The notes beneath the pieces are model-generated. The model saw only the letters and a program-made list of their open reading frames with translations. It was not told where the DNA came from and did not search any database. A stretch of 64,000 nucleotides of DNA from Bradyrhizobium sp. GTDB taxonomy: Bacteria; Pseudomonadota; Alphaproteobacteria; Rhizobiales; Xanthobacteraceae. The position numbers and the translations under genes were made by a program. This document shows, in pieces, positions 27,097 to 38,788 of the stretch (the stretch's first letter is position 1; the number at the start of each line of letters is the position of its first letter). The stretch is taken from assembly GCF_022844465.1 (NCBI RefSeq), contig NZ_JALHLP010000002.1:351507-415506 (forward strand), in the 5' to 3' direction.

Positions 27097-27936
27097 ATGG
27101 CTTCGACAGCGAATTCCACGCCTGCCCTGTTCGATCGCGCGCTTTTGCGCGCGCGTCAGGACCGGGCGCGGCGCGGCGCGCCGGCGAACTTTCTGCTTGA
27201 TCGGGTCATCGAGGACATGATCGATCGGCTGCAGGCAGTAACGCGGGAATTTTCCGCCGCAGCGGATATCTGGACGCCGGGCGTGGCGCTGCAGGAAGCC
27301 TTGCGCGCGCGCTGCCAATCGATCCGCCATGTCGATGCCGAGGACCGCGAAGCACTGGCGCTGCCGCCGCAATCGCTCGATCTGGCGGTTTCCGCGCTCG
27401 CCTTTCAGTTCGTCAACGATCTGCCAGGCGTGCTGGCGCAGATCCGCCGGGCGCTCAAGCCCGACGGGCTGTTGCTGGCGGCGATGACAGGCGGCGACAC
27501 GCTGGCCGAGCTCCGGCAATCCTTTGCCGCGGCCGAAGCCGAATGCGAGGGCGGGGCGTCGCCGCGGGTCGCGCCGTTCGCGGATCTGCGCGATATCGGC
27601 AGCCTGTTGCAGCGCGCCGGGCTGGCGCTGCCGGTCACCGACGTCGACCGCGTCGTGGTGCGCTACGACAGCGCGTTTTCTCTGATGCGGGATCTGCGGC
27701 GCATGGGCGCCACCAATGTCCTGGTCGAGCGACGGCGCACCCCGACCCGCCGCGCCACGCTGTTGCGGATGGCGCAGATTTACGCCGAACGGTTTTCCGA
27801 TCCCGACGGCCGCCTCCGCGCGACCTTCGACATCATCTGGCTGTCCGGCTGGGCGCCGCATGAAAGCCAGCAGCAGCCGCTCAAGCCGGGCTCGGCGAAG
27901 GCGAGCCTGGAGGCGGCGGTGAAGGGGAAGAAGTGA
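27097..27936 (+). CDS. SAM-dependent methyltransferase-fold protein, NDUFAF5/C20orf7-like
   Basis: 279 residues. The N-terminus FDRALLRARQDRARR followed by NFLLDRVIEDM resembles the start of mitochondrial NDUFAF5, which hydroxylates an arginine of complex I subunit NDUFS7. The fold continues with LDLAVSALAFQFVNDLPG, LKPDGLLLAAMTGG and DVDRVVVRYDSAFSLMRDLR. The motif I glycine loop is missing, as far as I can see, and the expected region instead reads AADIWTPGVALQEAL. BioC is the other possibility. Alphaproteobacterial ancestry of complex I makes the NDUFAF5 reading attractive but unproven. Confidence 0.78.
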   Translation: MASTANSTPALFDRALLRARQDRARRGAPANFLLDRVIEDMIDRLQAVTREFSAAADIWTPGVALQEALRARCQSIRHVDAEDREALALPPQSLDLAVSALAFQFVNDLPGVLAQIRRALKPDGLLLAAMTGGDTLAELRQSFAAAEAECEGGASPRVAPFADLRDIGSLLQRAGLALPVTDVDRVVVRYDSAFSLMRDLRRMGATNVLVERRRTPTRRATLLRMAQIYAERFSDPDGRLRATFDIIWLSGWAPHESQQQPLKPGSAKASLEAAVKGKK

Positions 27937-27942
27937 CCAGTT

Positions 27943-28030
27943 GTCATTGCCGGGCTTGACCCGGCAATCCATCCGCTTCGCAAGACTCTTTGAAGAATGA
28001 TGGATGCCCGGTTCAGGTCCGGGCATGACG
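27943..28030. repeat. GTCATTGCCGGGCTTGACC palindromic element
   Basis: Two hairpins in tandem: CCGGGCTTGACCCGG near the left end and CCCGGTTCAGGTCCGGG near the right, with ATCC...GGAT sequence between and outer ends GTCATTGCC/GGGCATGACG. The family resembles other CATTGCCGGG-type repeats of Bradyrhizobium. It lies just after the NDUFAF5-like gene. Confidence 0.7.
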
Positions 28031-28054
28031 CCTGCGGACGTGGCGGCGTTCTAC

Positions 28055-28083
28055 TTTGCATGGGGTTGTTTTCGCGATTTTGC
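28055..28083. repeat. Direct match to the repeat at 58704-58731 (opposite strand)
   Basis: The 20-mer TTTGCATGGGGTTGTTTTCG occurs here on the plus strand and on the minus strand at 58712-58731. The match continues imperfectly for a few bases (CGATTTTG here, ATATTTTG there). Both copies are intergenic. Confidence 0.7.
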
Positions 28084-28119
28084 GTCGGGGCCCCTGCGTG
28101 GACCGCCGGCCAGCCAAAT

Positions 28120-28530
28120 TCACATCAGCAAATCAATCAGATGCGGGATCAGCGGGATGTCCGCTTCCGGCATCTTGTAGTCGCGCAGCCGGTTGGCGCG
28201 GACCCAGGCCAGTTGCTGGCCCTCGCGCGCGATCGCTGTGCCCTCCCAGCGCCGGCAGATGTAGAGCGGCATCAGCAGATGAAAGCCGTCATAGGCGTGG
28301 CTGGCAAAGGTCAGCGGCGCCAGGCACGGCTCGCTGACGTCGATGCCGAGTTCCTCATGCAGTTCGCGGATCAGGGTCTGCTCCGGCCGTTCGCCGGGCT
28401 CGACCTTGCCGCCGGGGAATTCCCACAGGCCGGCGAGCGCCTTGCCTTCCGGACGCTGCGCGATCAGCACGCGCTTGTCGGCGTCAACCAGCGCGCAGGC
28501 CACCACGAGGGTAAGCTTGACCTCAGCCAT
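28120..28530 (-). CDS. mutT: 8-oxo-dGTP diphosphatase (MutT-type Nudix hydrolase)
   Basis: 136 residues. A complete Nudix box GX5EX7REUXEEXGU is visible: GGKVEPGERPEQTLIRELHE followed by ELGI (about 39-62). WEFPGGK before it is typical of MutT. It hydrolyses 8-oxo-dGTP in the nucleotide pool, preventing A:T to C:G transversions. It lies downstream of argJ on the same strand with a repeat element between, an arrangement common in alphaproteobacteria. Confidence 0.92.
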   Translation of the reverse strand: MAEVKLTLVVACALVDADKRVLIAQRPEGKALAGLWEFPGGKVEPGERPEQTLIRELHEELGIDVSEPCLAPLTFASHAYDGFHLLMPLYICRRWEGTAIAREGQQLAWVRANRLRDYKMPEADIPLIPHLIDLLM

Positions 28531-28553
28531 GCATCCCTGCCGGCGTTCTACCT

Positions 28554-28636
28554 GTCATTCCGGGGCAATGCGTCAGCATTGAACCCGGAATCTCGAGATT
28601 CCGGGCTCGGCGCTTCGCGCCGCCCCGGAATGACAT
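28554..28636. repeat. TGTCATTCCGGGGC palindromic element with central 22-bp palindrome
   Basis: The outer arms begin TGTCATTCCGGGGC and end GCCCCGGAATGACA. A perfect 22-bp palindrome at 28585-28606 contains CTCGAG at its centre, and a further GGCGCTTCGCGCC hairpin follows. It belongs to the same family as 24432-24557 and 60543-60637 (shared outer arms and AATCTCGAGATTCC core). It sits between argJ and mutT. Confidence 0.88.
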
Positions 28637-28647
28637 CCAAGTAGCGA

Positions 28648-29904
28648 TCACGACCGGTAGTCGCCGTTGATGGCGACATATTCCTTGGTGAGGTCGCAGG
28701 TCAGCACCCGGTCGCGGCCCTTGCCGAGGCCGAGCCCGATTCTGATCTGGATCTTCGGGCTCTTCATCACCTCGGAAACCTCGGCCTCGTTGTAGGACGG
28801 GTCGCGCGCGCCGCTCTTGGCGACGCGGATGCCGTTGAACGAGATCGAAAGCCTGTCGCGGTTGGCGGGTTCGCCGGCCTTGCCGACCGCCATCACCACG
28901 CGGCCCCAATTGGCGTCCTCGCCGGCGATCGCTGTCTTGACCAGCGGCGAGTTCGCCACTGACATCGCGATCCGGCGCGCCGAGGTCTTGGTGGTCGCGC
29001 CCTCGACGATGATCTCGACCAGCTTGCGCGCGCCTTCGCCGTCGCGGGCCACCTGTTCGGCGAGATCGGCCAGCACGTGCCGGAACGCTCGCGTAAAAGC
29101 CTTCAGCCTGACATCGCTGGCGCGCGTGATCTTTGGCGCGCCGTGCGCGGCGGCCGCGCCGGTCGCGAACGCCAGCAGCGTGTCCGACGTCGAGGTATCG
29201 CTGTCGATCGTGACGGCGTTGAAGGTGTCCTCGACGCCGCTTCTGAGCAGGGACTGCAAAACGGCCGGGGACAGTGGCGCGTCGGTGAACACGAACGACA
29301 GCATGGTCGCCATGTCGGGCGCGATCATGCCGGCGCCCTTGGCGATGCCGTTGATGGTGACGTCGGCCTTGCCGAGCCTGACGGTGGCGGTCGCGACCTT
29401 CGGGAAGGTGTCGGTGGTCATGATCGCCCGCGCCGCGTTCATCCAGTCGTCCGGCGCAGCACTTGCCGCCAGCGTCGCCAGCACGCCGTCGAACTTGGTG
29501 GCGTCGAGCGGCTCGCCGATCACGCCGGTCGACGCCAGATAGACCTCGTTGGGGGTGCAGCCGACCGCCTTGGCGGCGATCGCGGCCGTCAATGTCGTCG
29601 CCTGTCTTCCCGATTTTCCGGTAAAGGCGTTGGCGTTGCCGGAATTCACCACCAGCGCGCGGGCAAATCCTGCCTTGGAGGATCCGCCGCCAAGCCGGGC
29701 GCGGCACCATTCCACCGGGGCGGACGGGCATTTCGACCGGGTGAAGACCCCGGCGACCGTCGTCCCCTTGTCCATCACCGCGAGCAGCACGTCGGTACGC
29801 CCCTTGTAGCGGATGCCGGCGGCGGCGGTCGCCAGCCTGACGCCCGCAATCGCGGGCATCTCGGGGACATCGGTCGGGGCGAGGGGGGAGACGGCAGTGG
29901 ACAT
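28648..29904 (-). CDS. argJ: Bifunctional ornithine acetyltransferase / N-acetylglutamate synthase
   Basis: 418 residues. It transfers the acetyl group from N-acetylornithine to glutamate, recycling acetate in arginine synthesis, and may also make N-acetylglutamate from acetyl-CoA. The autocleavage site is [16 protein letters not shown] (about 188-203), where the Thr becomes the nucleophile of the beta chain. [15 protein letters not shown] and the C-terminal [12 protein letters not shown] are typical. The ATG at 29904 ([10 protein letters not shown]) is chosen from homology; the frame runs on to 29982. Confidence 0.95.
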   Translation of the reverse strand: MSTAVSPLAPTDVPEMPAIAGVRLATAAAGIRYKGRTDVLLAVMDKGTTVAGVFTRSKCPSAPVEWCRARLGGGSSKAGFARALVVNSGNANAFTGKSGRQATTLTAAIAAKAVGCTPNEVYLASTGVIGEPLDATKFDGVLATLAASAAPDDWMNAARAIMTTDTFPKVATATVRLGKADVTINGIAKGAGMIAPDMATMLSFVFTDAPLSPAVLQSLLRSGVEDTFNAVTIDSDTSTSDTLLAFATGAAAAHGAPKITRASDVRLKAFTRAFRHVLADLAEQVARDGEGARKLVEIIVEGATTKTSARRIAMSVANSPLVKTAIAGEDANWGRVVMAVGKAGEPANRDRLSISFNGIRVAKSGARDPSYNEAEVSEVMKSPKIQIRIGLGLGKGRDRVLTCDLTKEYVAINGDYRS

Positions 29905-29992
29905 ACAGGGCTTCCGGCTTCGAGAGGGGAAGCGCTCTCTATCACCTTCACCGTCCGGGTGGGAGAGGGGTGATGTGTGCATGCCCCTCCCG

Positions 29993-30115
29993 CGTCGTCC
30001 CCGCGAACGCGGGGACCCATAACCACCGGCATACGTTGTTGTTCACGCTGCAGCTTCTTGCGGGCGCCACAACCAACATCGGTGGCTATGGGTCCCGGCG
30101 TTCGCCGGGACGACG
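29993..30115. repeat. Second copy of the CGTCGTCCCCGCGAACGCGG inverted repeat
   Basis: The left arm starts CGTCGTCCCCGCGAACGCGG and reads on through GACCCATAACCACCGG; the right arm is the near reverse complement ending GGGACGACG at 30115. It is related to 23289-23406, with C/T differences that keep the stems paired. It lies between argJ and the parvulin gene, both on the minus strand. Confidence 0.85.
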
Positions 30116-30126
30116 ATAGAGTCGAT

Positions 30127-31053
30127 TTACTTCTTCGCCGGCGCCATCTTGGAATCCGCGGGCTTTGCCGGCTCCGGCTTGGTGTCGCTCTTGGCGGCTT
30201 CGGCCGGCTTGTCCATGCGCTCAACCTTGGCGGTTTCGCGCAGCTTCGCGACGTAGTCGGCCTGCGCCTTGCGCGTCACGTAGGTTTCGATCTGGGCCTT
30301 GACCTGCTCGAACTCCGGCGCCTTGCGGTTGCGCTTTTCCTCGACCTTGATGATGTGCCAGCCGAATTGCGACTTCACGGGGTCGGAGACCTTGTTGGGC
30401 TCCATCGCAAAGGCCACGGTGGAGAATTCCGGCACCATCTGCTCCTTGGTGAAGAAACCGAGATCGCCGCCATCGGAGGCGCCGGGATCCTTGGACTTCT
30501 TCTTGGCCAGTTCGGCGAAATCGGCGCCCTTCTTGACTTCTTCCGCGACCGCCTTGGCCTCATCCTCGGTCTCGACCAGGATATGCCGGGCGCGAACTTC
30601 CATTTCGCCGGTGATCTGCTTGGAAGCCTCCTCATAGACTTTCTTCATCGCCTCGTCGGTGGTCGCGGCCTTGCCTTCGGTGGCCAAGAGGCTGTCCATC
30701 AGGAGCCGGCTGCGGGTAAACGCCAGGCGCTTCTTGAAGTCCTCGGCGTTCTCGACCTTCTTGTCCTCGGCGGCCTTGGCGACGATCTTGAGGTCGATGA
30801 GGAACGACAGCACGCTCTCCTTCTTGGTCGCCGGGTCCATCTGGGCGAGGCTGGGGCCGAGTTCCTCCTCGGCGAGTGCTACGTCGCTCTGGCGGATCTC
30901 CGCGCCGTTGACCTTGGCGAGCACGGGGTTGTCCTGGGCGCGAACCGGCAGACCGGCGGCCAGAACCGCGGCCAGGCAGCCGACCGCGGCCAGGGAAGCC
31001 CGCGAGATGGCCGTACCGAAGCGCAGATTCGTTTCCGGGGACGGGGAGGTCAT
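30127..31053 (-). CDS. Parvulin-type peptidyl-prolyl cis-trans isomerase, exported
   Basis: 308 residues. A long signal peptide ends near VLAAGLPVRAQD (about residue 40). A SurA-like N-terminal region (LAKVNGAEIRQSDVALAEEE) is followed by the PpiC domain (about 140-240): RARHILVETEDEAKAVAE, FAELAKKKSKDPGASDGGDL and FGWHIIKVEEKR. The Lys/Pro/Ala-rich C-terminus is disordered. It acts as a periplasmic folding factor for envelope proteins. The ATG at 31053 has AAGGA with ideal spacing (6 bases). It is divergent from secA, which fits a secretion-linked role. Confidence 0.92.
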   Translation of the reverse strand: MTSPSPETNLRFGTAISRASLAAVGCLAAVLAAGLPVRAQDNPVLAKVNGAEIRQSDVALAEEELGPSLAQMDPATKKESVLSFLIDLKIVAKAAEDKKVENAEDFKKRLAFTRSRLLMDSLLATEGKAATTDEAMKKVYEEASKQITGEMEVRARHILVETEDEAKAVAEEVKKGADFAELAKKKSKDPGASDGGDLGFFTKEQMVPEFSTVAFAMEPNKVSDPVKSQFGWHIIKVEEKRNRKAPEFEQVKAQIETYVTRKAQADYVAKLRETAKVERMDKPAEAAKSDTKPEPAKPADSKMAPAKK

Positions 31054-31403
31054 GCAAAATCCTTGTCTTGAAGAAGGGGAACGCCAAAGGCGCCGGGACA
31101 CTCGCCCAATCACCGGGCCTTGGCAACGCGAAAAGTCTGTCAAAATGATGATTTCCTTGACCTATAACGCCACGTTGACAAGGCCGTGGGCCAGCCATAT
31201 CTCTGCCGGATCGTTCAGCGGCAACCACGCTTATTTTGCTGCGGTTTTTTGCCGTTGAACCCTGGATCGCTTAATTCCCACTCATCAGGTCGACGACCCG
31301 GAAACCGGGTGTTGGCCGTCACGCGTCACGGTGAGTTGATAGGTAATTTGGGCGGACCACGTCACGGCTTGCAACGCAAGTCACCGCAAAGGCAGGATTT
31401 GGC
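31054..31403. promoter_or_regulatory. Parvulin gene / secA divergent intergenic region with candidate promoter
   Basis: 350 bp without a gene. TTGACA at 31175-31180 is followed after 17 bases by TATCTC (31198-31203), a possible sigma-70 promoter for secA with a consensus -35 and a poor -10. The secA ribosome site AGGA lies 6 bases before its ATG. No hairpin regulator of the SecM kind was recognised. Confidence 0.3.
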
Positions 31404-34241
<2,838 letters not shown>

Positions 34242-34251
34242 TCTTTTGTTA

Positions 34252-34272
34252 CCCTCCCGTCAGGCGGGAGGG
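34252..34272 (+). terminator. GC-rich hairpin after secA
   Basis: CCCTCCCG (34252-34259) pairs with CGGGAGGG (34265-34272) around a 5-base loop, 10 bases past the secA stop. There is no T-tract on the 3' side, so it may be an mRNA 3'-end stabiliser or a weak terminator. Confidence 0.4.
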
Positions 34273-34474
34273 AGAGTTTGACTTGGCGGAATGTCCGGCC
34301 TGACGGCCCGCAACTGTCGCGAAGGCATCTTGCCGGCGGCAAGCCTCGCGAAGTCTGCATCCCGGTCAACAGGTTGTTAGGAAGTTGCGGGCAAGGTGGC
34401 GGCGGCGCGTTGCGCGAGCCGGTCAGGACGCACTTGGAAGGCTCTCTTCAGAGAAACCATTCGAGGACAGCGTC

Positions 34475-36898
34475 GTGCAAGCCGTCACCAGCATTCCTGG
34501 CCGCTATTATCTGGCGATATTTGCGCTCGCCGCGGTAACGCTCTCCTACCAGATCCTGATCACGCGATTCTTCAGCGTGATGCTGTATTATCATTTTGCG
34601 TTCGCCGCCATCTCGCTGGCCATGCTGGGGCTGACGCGCGGGGCGATGGAGGTCTATGGCAAGCCCGAACGCTACGCCCCGGAACGGGTCGGCGTGGAGT
34701 TCGCCCGCCACGCGTCCTGGTTCGCGATTGGCAGCGTCGGCGCCATGCTCGTCTTTCTGTGCGTGCCGCTCGTGGTGCCGGCGGAGTACGTGCTGCTGGC
34801 CCTGGCGCTGGCAGCGCTGGCCTTCATCAGCCCCTTCACGGAAGGCGGGGTTTGCATCACGCTGTTGCTGACGCGCCTGCCCTATAGTGGTGGGTGGCTT
34901 TATGCGTCCGATCTGCTGGGGGCCGCGGTCGGATGCCTCGGCGTCATCTTCGTCCTGCTCGTGATCGATCCGGTGAGCGCCGCACTCTGGATCGGCGGCA
35001 TCGCCGCCGGCGCCGGCTGGATGGTGGTGCGCGACAGTGGCGACGCGAGAGCCTTGCGTCTGAGCCGCACCGTCGCGCTGTCGCTGGCGGTCGTGGCCGC
35101 CGTGCATACCAGCCTCGCCCTGACCGGCAAGAGCCATCTCGGCGTGTTCTGGGCCAAAGGGGACAAGCAGACGGATACGTTGTTCGAACGCTGGAACACC
35201 TATTCGCGCATCAGGGTAAAGCCTTTCGGAGAAACCCAGCCGTTCGGATGGGGGCTTGCCCGTACGCCGAGCGTCAAGATCGACCAACATTATCTCGACA
35301 TCGATGCGGACGCAGGGACGCCCATCACCAGGTTTGACGGCGATCTCAGCAAGCTCGCCTACCTCAAGGACGACGTGATCAACGCTGCATACCTGGTGCA
35401 ACAAGTGGACGACGTTGCCGTCGTCGGGGTGGGTGGCGGCCGCGATATTCTCTCCGGCCTGTTCTTTGGCGCCAAGCGCATACGCGGAATCGAGATCAAC
35501 CCCGCGATCTTCGAGGTCCTCACCGACAAATTCGCCGAGTTCTCCGGCCATCTTGATCGCCAGCCCGGCGTCTCCATGGTCAATGCCGAAGCCAGAAGCT
35601 ATATCAACCATTCACCCGATCGATACGACCTCGTTCAGATCTCGCTGATCGACACCTGGGCGGCGACCGCGGCCGGCGGCCTGACGCTGACGGAAAATCG
35701 CCTTTACACGGTGGAGGCGTGGGATGATTTCTATCGGGCGCTCAAGCCGGGCGGAATGCTCTCGGTTTCGCGCTGGTACGATCCGAAGATTCATCGCGGC
35801 GAGTTCTATCGCCTTGTGGCGATCGCAGCGAGCGCGCTTCAGCGCAGAGGGGTGCCCGCAGCGGAACTGTCGCAGCACGTCATTGCCCTGAACGTCGACA
35901 ACATTGTGACGGTCATTACCCGTCCGGATGCATTCACCGTCGGGCAGTGGCAAGCCGCGCGCGACAAGATCCAGGCGCAGGGCTTCAAGATCATGCTCGG
36001 GCCCGGTCTCAGCTTTGACGCGGTTACCTCGGTGCTACTATCCGGCAAGGCGGACGCGGCCTACTTCGATTCGCTGCCGGAGAACATCGCTCCCTCGACG
36101 GACGACAATCCGTTCTTTTTCTTCACATCGCGCCTCGGCGATCTCGCGAGCATCGAGTCAAAGGCCGCGCTGCGCAACAATGCGGCGATCACGGTGACGG
36201 GCGTGCTCATCATCATAGCGCTCTGCGCCTGCGGCTACTACATCGTCTTGCCGTTCTTTCGTCTGGCAAGGCAGCTGCCGCTGCCAACGCTGACGCCGCC
36301 GGTTGGTTATTTCAGTGCCATCGGGATGGGCTTCATGCTCATCGAGATATCGCAGATGCAGCGTCTCATGGTGTTCCTCGGACATCCCGCCTATGGGCTG
36401 AGCGTCGTGCTTTTCACGATTCTGCTGTTTGGCGGCATCGGCAGCGCCACGGTTGGCGCCGGGGATCCCCGGCCGCGCGCTCTATTCGTGAGGGTTGCGG
36501 CGCTCCTGACGACGTTGGTGGCGGCGGGGCTGCTTACTCCCTTTGTCACCACATGGGCGCGGTCGGAGGCGACCGACATGCGCATTCTGGTTTCGGTCCT
36601 GCTGCTGGCGCCCCCGGCGTTCTGCATGGGAATGATGTTTCCCCTCGGGCTATCGGTCTGGCGCCGCCATGCGAATCTCCTGCCGTTCTTCTGGAGCACC
36701 AACGGGATCACGTCGATGCTTGCCTCGGTCCTCGGCATGGCGCTCTCGATCCAGTTCGGGATCGCCAAGACCTATGCGCTCGGAGTGTGCTTCTATGTCG
36801 TGTGCGCCATCATTGTTCTCGCAAGCCGCCAGGCGAAGCCGTTGGTCATGCCCACGGCGAAGCCGGTGGTGGGACCGGGGCTCGGCACCTCGGGATAG
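34475..36898 (+). CDS. Multi-pass membrane protein with spermidine-synthase-like SAM domain
   Basis: 807 residues from the GTG at 34475, which has GAGGA 7 bases upstream (the frame is open to a TTG at 34385). Layout: about six membrane helices (residues 8-225), a soluble Rossmann domain (about 300-560) and about six further helices (570-800). The soluble part has VVGVGGGRDILSGLFFGAKR and IRGIEINPAIF (SAM/dcSAM site), then QISLIDTWAATAAGG, LTENRLYTVEAWDDFYRAL and LKPGGMLSVSRW. It resembles membrane-bound spermidine-synthase-like proteins, but the DxxDPxG-type catalytic segment of aminopropyltransferases is replaced. Substrate unknown; it stands alone between secA and an L,D-transpeptidase. Confidence 0.75.
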   Translation: MQAVTSIPGRYYLAIFALAAVTLSYQILITRFFSVMLYYHFAFAAISLAMLGLTRGAMEVYGKPERYAPERVGVEFARHASWFAIGSVGAMLVFLCVPLVVPAEYVLLALALAALAFISPFTEGGVCITLLLTRLPYSGGWLYASDLLGAAVGCLGVIFVLLVIDPVSAALWIGGIAAGAGWMVVRDSGDARALRLSRTVALSLAVVAAVHTSLALTGKSHLGVFWAKGDKQTDTLFERWNTYSRIRVKPFGETQPFGWGLARTPSVKIDQHYLDIDADAGTPITRFDGDLSKLAYLKDDVINAAYLVQQVDDVAVVGVGGGRDILSGLFFGAKRIRGIEINPAIFEVLTDKFAEFSGHLDRQPGVSMVNAEARSYINHSPDRYDLVQISLIDTWAATAAGGLTLTENRLYTVEAWDDFYRALKPGGMLSVSRWYDPKIHRGEFYRLVAIAASALQRRGVPAAELSQHVIALNVDNIVTVITRPDAFTVGQWQAARDKIQAQGFKIMLGPGLSFDAVTSVLLSGKADAAYFDSLPENIAPSTDDNPFFFFTSRLGDLASIESKAALRNNAAITVTGVLIIIALCACGYYIVLPFFRLARQLPLPTLTPPVGYFSAIGMGFMLIEISQMQRLMVFLGHPAYGLSVVLFTILLFGGIGSATVGAGDPRPRALFVRVAALLTTLVAAGLLTPFVTTWARSEATDMRILVSVLLLAPPAFCMGMMFPLGLSVWRRHANLLPFFWSTNGITSMLASVLGMALSIQFGIAKTYALGVCFYVVCAIIVLASRQAKPLVMPTAKPVVGPGLGTSG

Positions 36899-37024
36899 AG
36901 CGGCCCCAGGCTCTCAAGCAGTTGAATGCCGGCACGGCGGAATGCGCCCGCGCTTTCGCGAGGCGCGCCTGTGCGGACGGCGGACGTCGGCTGTTCAGCA
37001 ATCGTGAAGGCGGCGTCGCGTCCG

Positions 37025-38518
37025 CTACCTGATCGCCCCGAAGCGACTCTCGAACGAATTCGACGGCACGATCGGCGCCGACCCCGCGACCTGATTGTCC
37101 TTGGCGGCGGGCGGGGCAACCGGGGTCTCGGTCAATGACGGCTTCAGGGGTGGCCGGCCGGTGGCTTGCTGGGCGTCTGGCTTCGGAGTTGTCGCCTTGG
37201 GCGCGGTCGCTTCCGGACGCGGCGGCTCGCTGCGCCTGGTCTCGATCACCTTTGGCTTGGCGGGCGGCGTGCTGGCGGTGGCTTCGGCGGCGCTACCGCC
37301 GAGGCCGACCTTGCGGGCGAGGCTGGAAAAGAAGCCGTCATTCTGGGCGGTCGGCGCCGCGGTGGCGACCCGCGTCGGCGGTGCGGCAGGGGCGGCAGCC
37401 GGCGCTGCGACCAGCCTCGGCTGCTCCGGCGGGCCCATCAGCAGATTCTCGGAAGGCGCTTTGTCTGAGGGCGGCTTGGGCGGATTGACGTGGGAGGGAA
37501 CGGTGCCGGGCGCGCGCGCCAACAGCGACAAGGTCGAGCCATCGCCGGCTTCCGAAAGGCCGGTATGGCCCTCGGGCACGCGCGCGGCGAACACCCGGTG
37601 CATGCCGCCGTCGATGCCGGTGTTGATCCGGGCGACCGGCGTTCCCTTCGCGATCAGCCTGGCGGTCTCGGCCACGTCGGTCGCCTGCTTCTCGCGAACC
37701 GCCTCGGCGACCTCGTCGGGGATCGCGTAAGCCGGGCACTTGGCAGAGGCCTCAAACACCGGATCGCGCGTGGCGTTCGGCGGCTTGATCGCATCGAACA
37801 CGTATTTCTTTTCGCAGAAATCGACTTTCGGCTCCTGCTTCGTCACCTCGAAATGATCGTTGCCTTGCTTGATCATTTTCCAGAACGGCATGTTCGGGTT
37901 GTTGCGATGCTTCGCCATGTTTACCGGCGTCATCTTGAACGGATAGGCCTGCAGCTGAAACGATTTCTGGCCGCCGAAAAACGACTCGCGGCCGAGCGAA
38001 TAGATTTCCGCGATCTGCTCGTCGGTCATCGCGTAGCAGCCGCGCGAGGAGCAATCGCCATGCACCATCAGCTGCGAGCCGGTACGGCCATGCGCCTTGT
38101 CGAACGCGTTCGGATAGCCGGTGTTGAAAGAGAGATAGTAGGCCGATTGCGGATTCATCTGCGCCGGCGAAATCGAGTAGAAGCCTTCCGGCGCCTGGCG
38201 GTCGCCCTCGCGGATCTTCGGTCCGAGATCGCCCGACCAGCGGCAGATCGGATAGGTCTTCAGCAGCGCGAAACGGCCGGAGCGATCCTGCTTCCAGATC
38301 TCAAGCTCGGCCTCCTGCTTGAACAGCCGCACCAAAATCGGCGATTGCAGGTCCATGTCCTTTGCCGCCATGTCGGCGATCAATTTTGGCGGAACGGGCT
38401 GGTTGGCCTTGGCGTTGTTGGCCAGCGAGATCTGGTCGCTGTTGCAGCCGGCCAGCACCACACCGGCTGCGAGGGCAGCCGAAGCGGTCAGCGCGCGAAC
38501 CAGCGAGCGGTTAATCAA
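37025..38518 (-). CDS. Lipoprotein L,D-transpeptidase (YkuD/YafK-like)
   Basis: 497 residues. A lipoprotein signal with lipobox VLAGC (Cys25) places it on a membrane facing the periplasm. The catalytic domain (about 60-220) has MVHGDCSSRGCYAMTDEQI, the HxnRGCxAM variant of the YkuD active-site pattern. The C-terminal half is a Pro/Ala-rich, probably disordered extension with a PKPKVIETRR-like segment. It probably forms 3-3 cross-links or attaches partners to peptidoglycan. The closest named relative is YafK/DpaA; which reaction occurs here is unknown. Confidence 0.88.
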   Translation of the reverse strand: MINRSLVRALTASAALAAGVVLAGCNSDQISLANNAKANQPVPPKLIADMAAKDMDLQSPILVRLFKQEAELEIWKQDRSGRFALLKTYPICRWSGDLGPKIREGDRQAPEGFYSISPAQMNPQSAYYLSFNTGYPNAFDKAHGRTGSQLMVHGDCSSRGCYAMTDEQIAEIYSLGRESFFGGQKSFQLQAYPFKMTPVNMAKHRNNPNMPFWKMIKQGNDHFEVTKQEPKVDFCEKKYVFDAIKPPNATRDPVFEASAKCPAYAIPDEVAEAVREKQATDVAETARLIAKGTPVARINTGIDGGMHRVFAARVPEGHTGLSEAGDGSTLSLLARAPGTVPSHVNPPKPPSDKAPSENLLMGPPEQPRLVAAPAAAPAAPPTRVATAAPTAQNDGFFSSLARKVGLGGSAAEATASTPPAKPKVIETRRSEPPRPEATAPKATTPKPDAQQATGRPPLKPSLTETPVAPPAAKDNQVAGSAPIVPSNSFESRFGAIR

Positions 38519-38788
38519 AGGCTAAGCTCCACACCCACCGGGCATTTTCGCACCCCAACTCATAGCGTCATGCCCTGAAGCCGTTAGTTAAAACTGTACC
38601 CTTTGGGCCCCCGACCCGCAACCGGAACGCGATCGGCCGGCGGCGCCCTTGGCGGGCATGGTCAACAGAGCATAAAGAACGCTGTTAGGGCCCAATTGGG
38701 GCCGAATTCGACGGCTTTTTCGAAAAAAGACCCCGTGGATGGGCATCGCGTCCGGGGCGGTCTCGCCACGGCGGAAGGACACGGGCGA

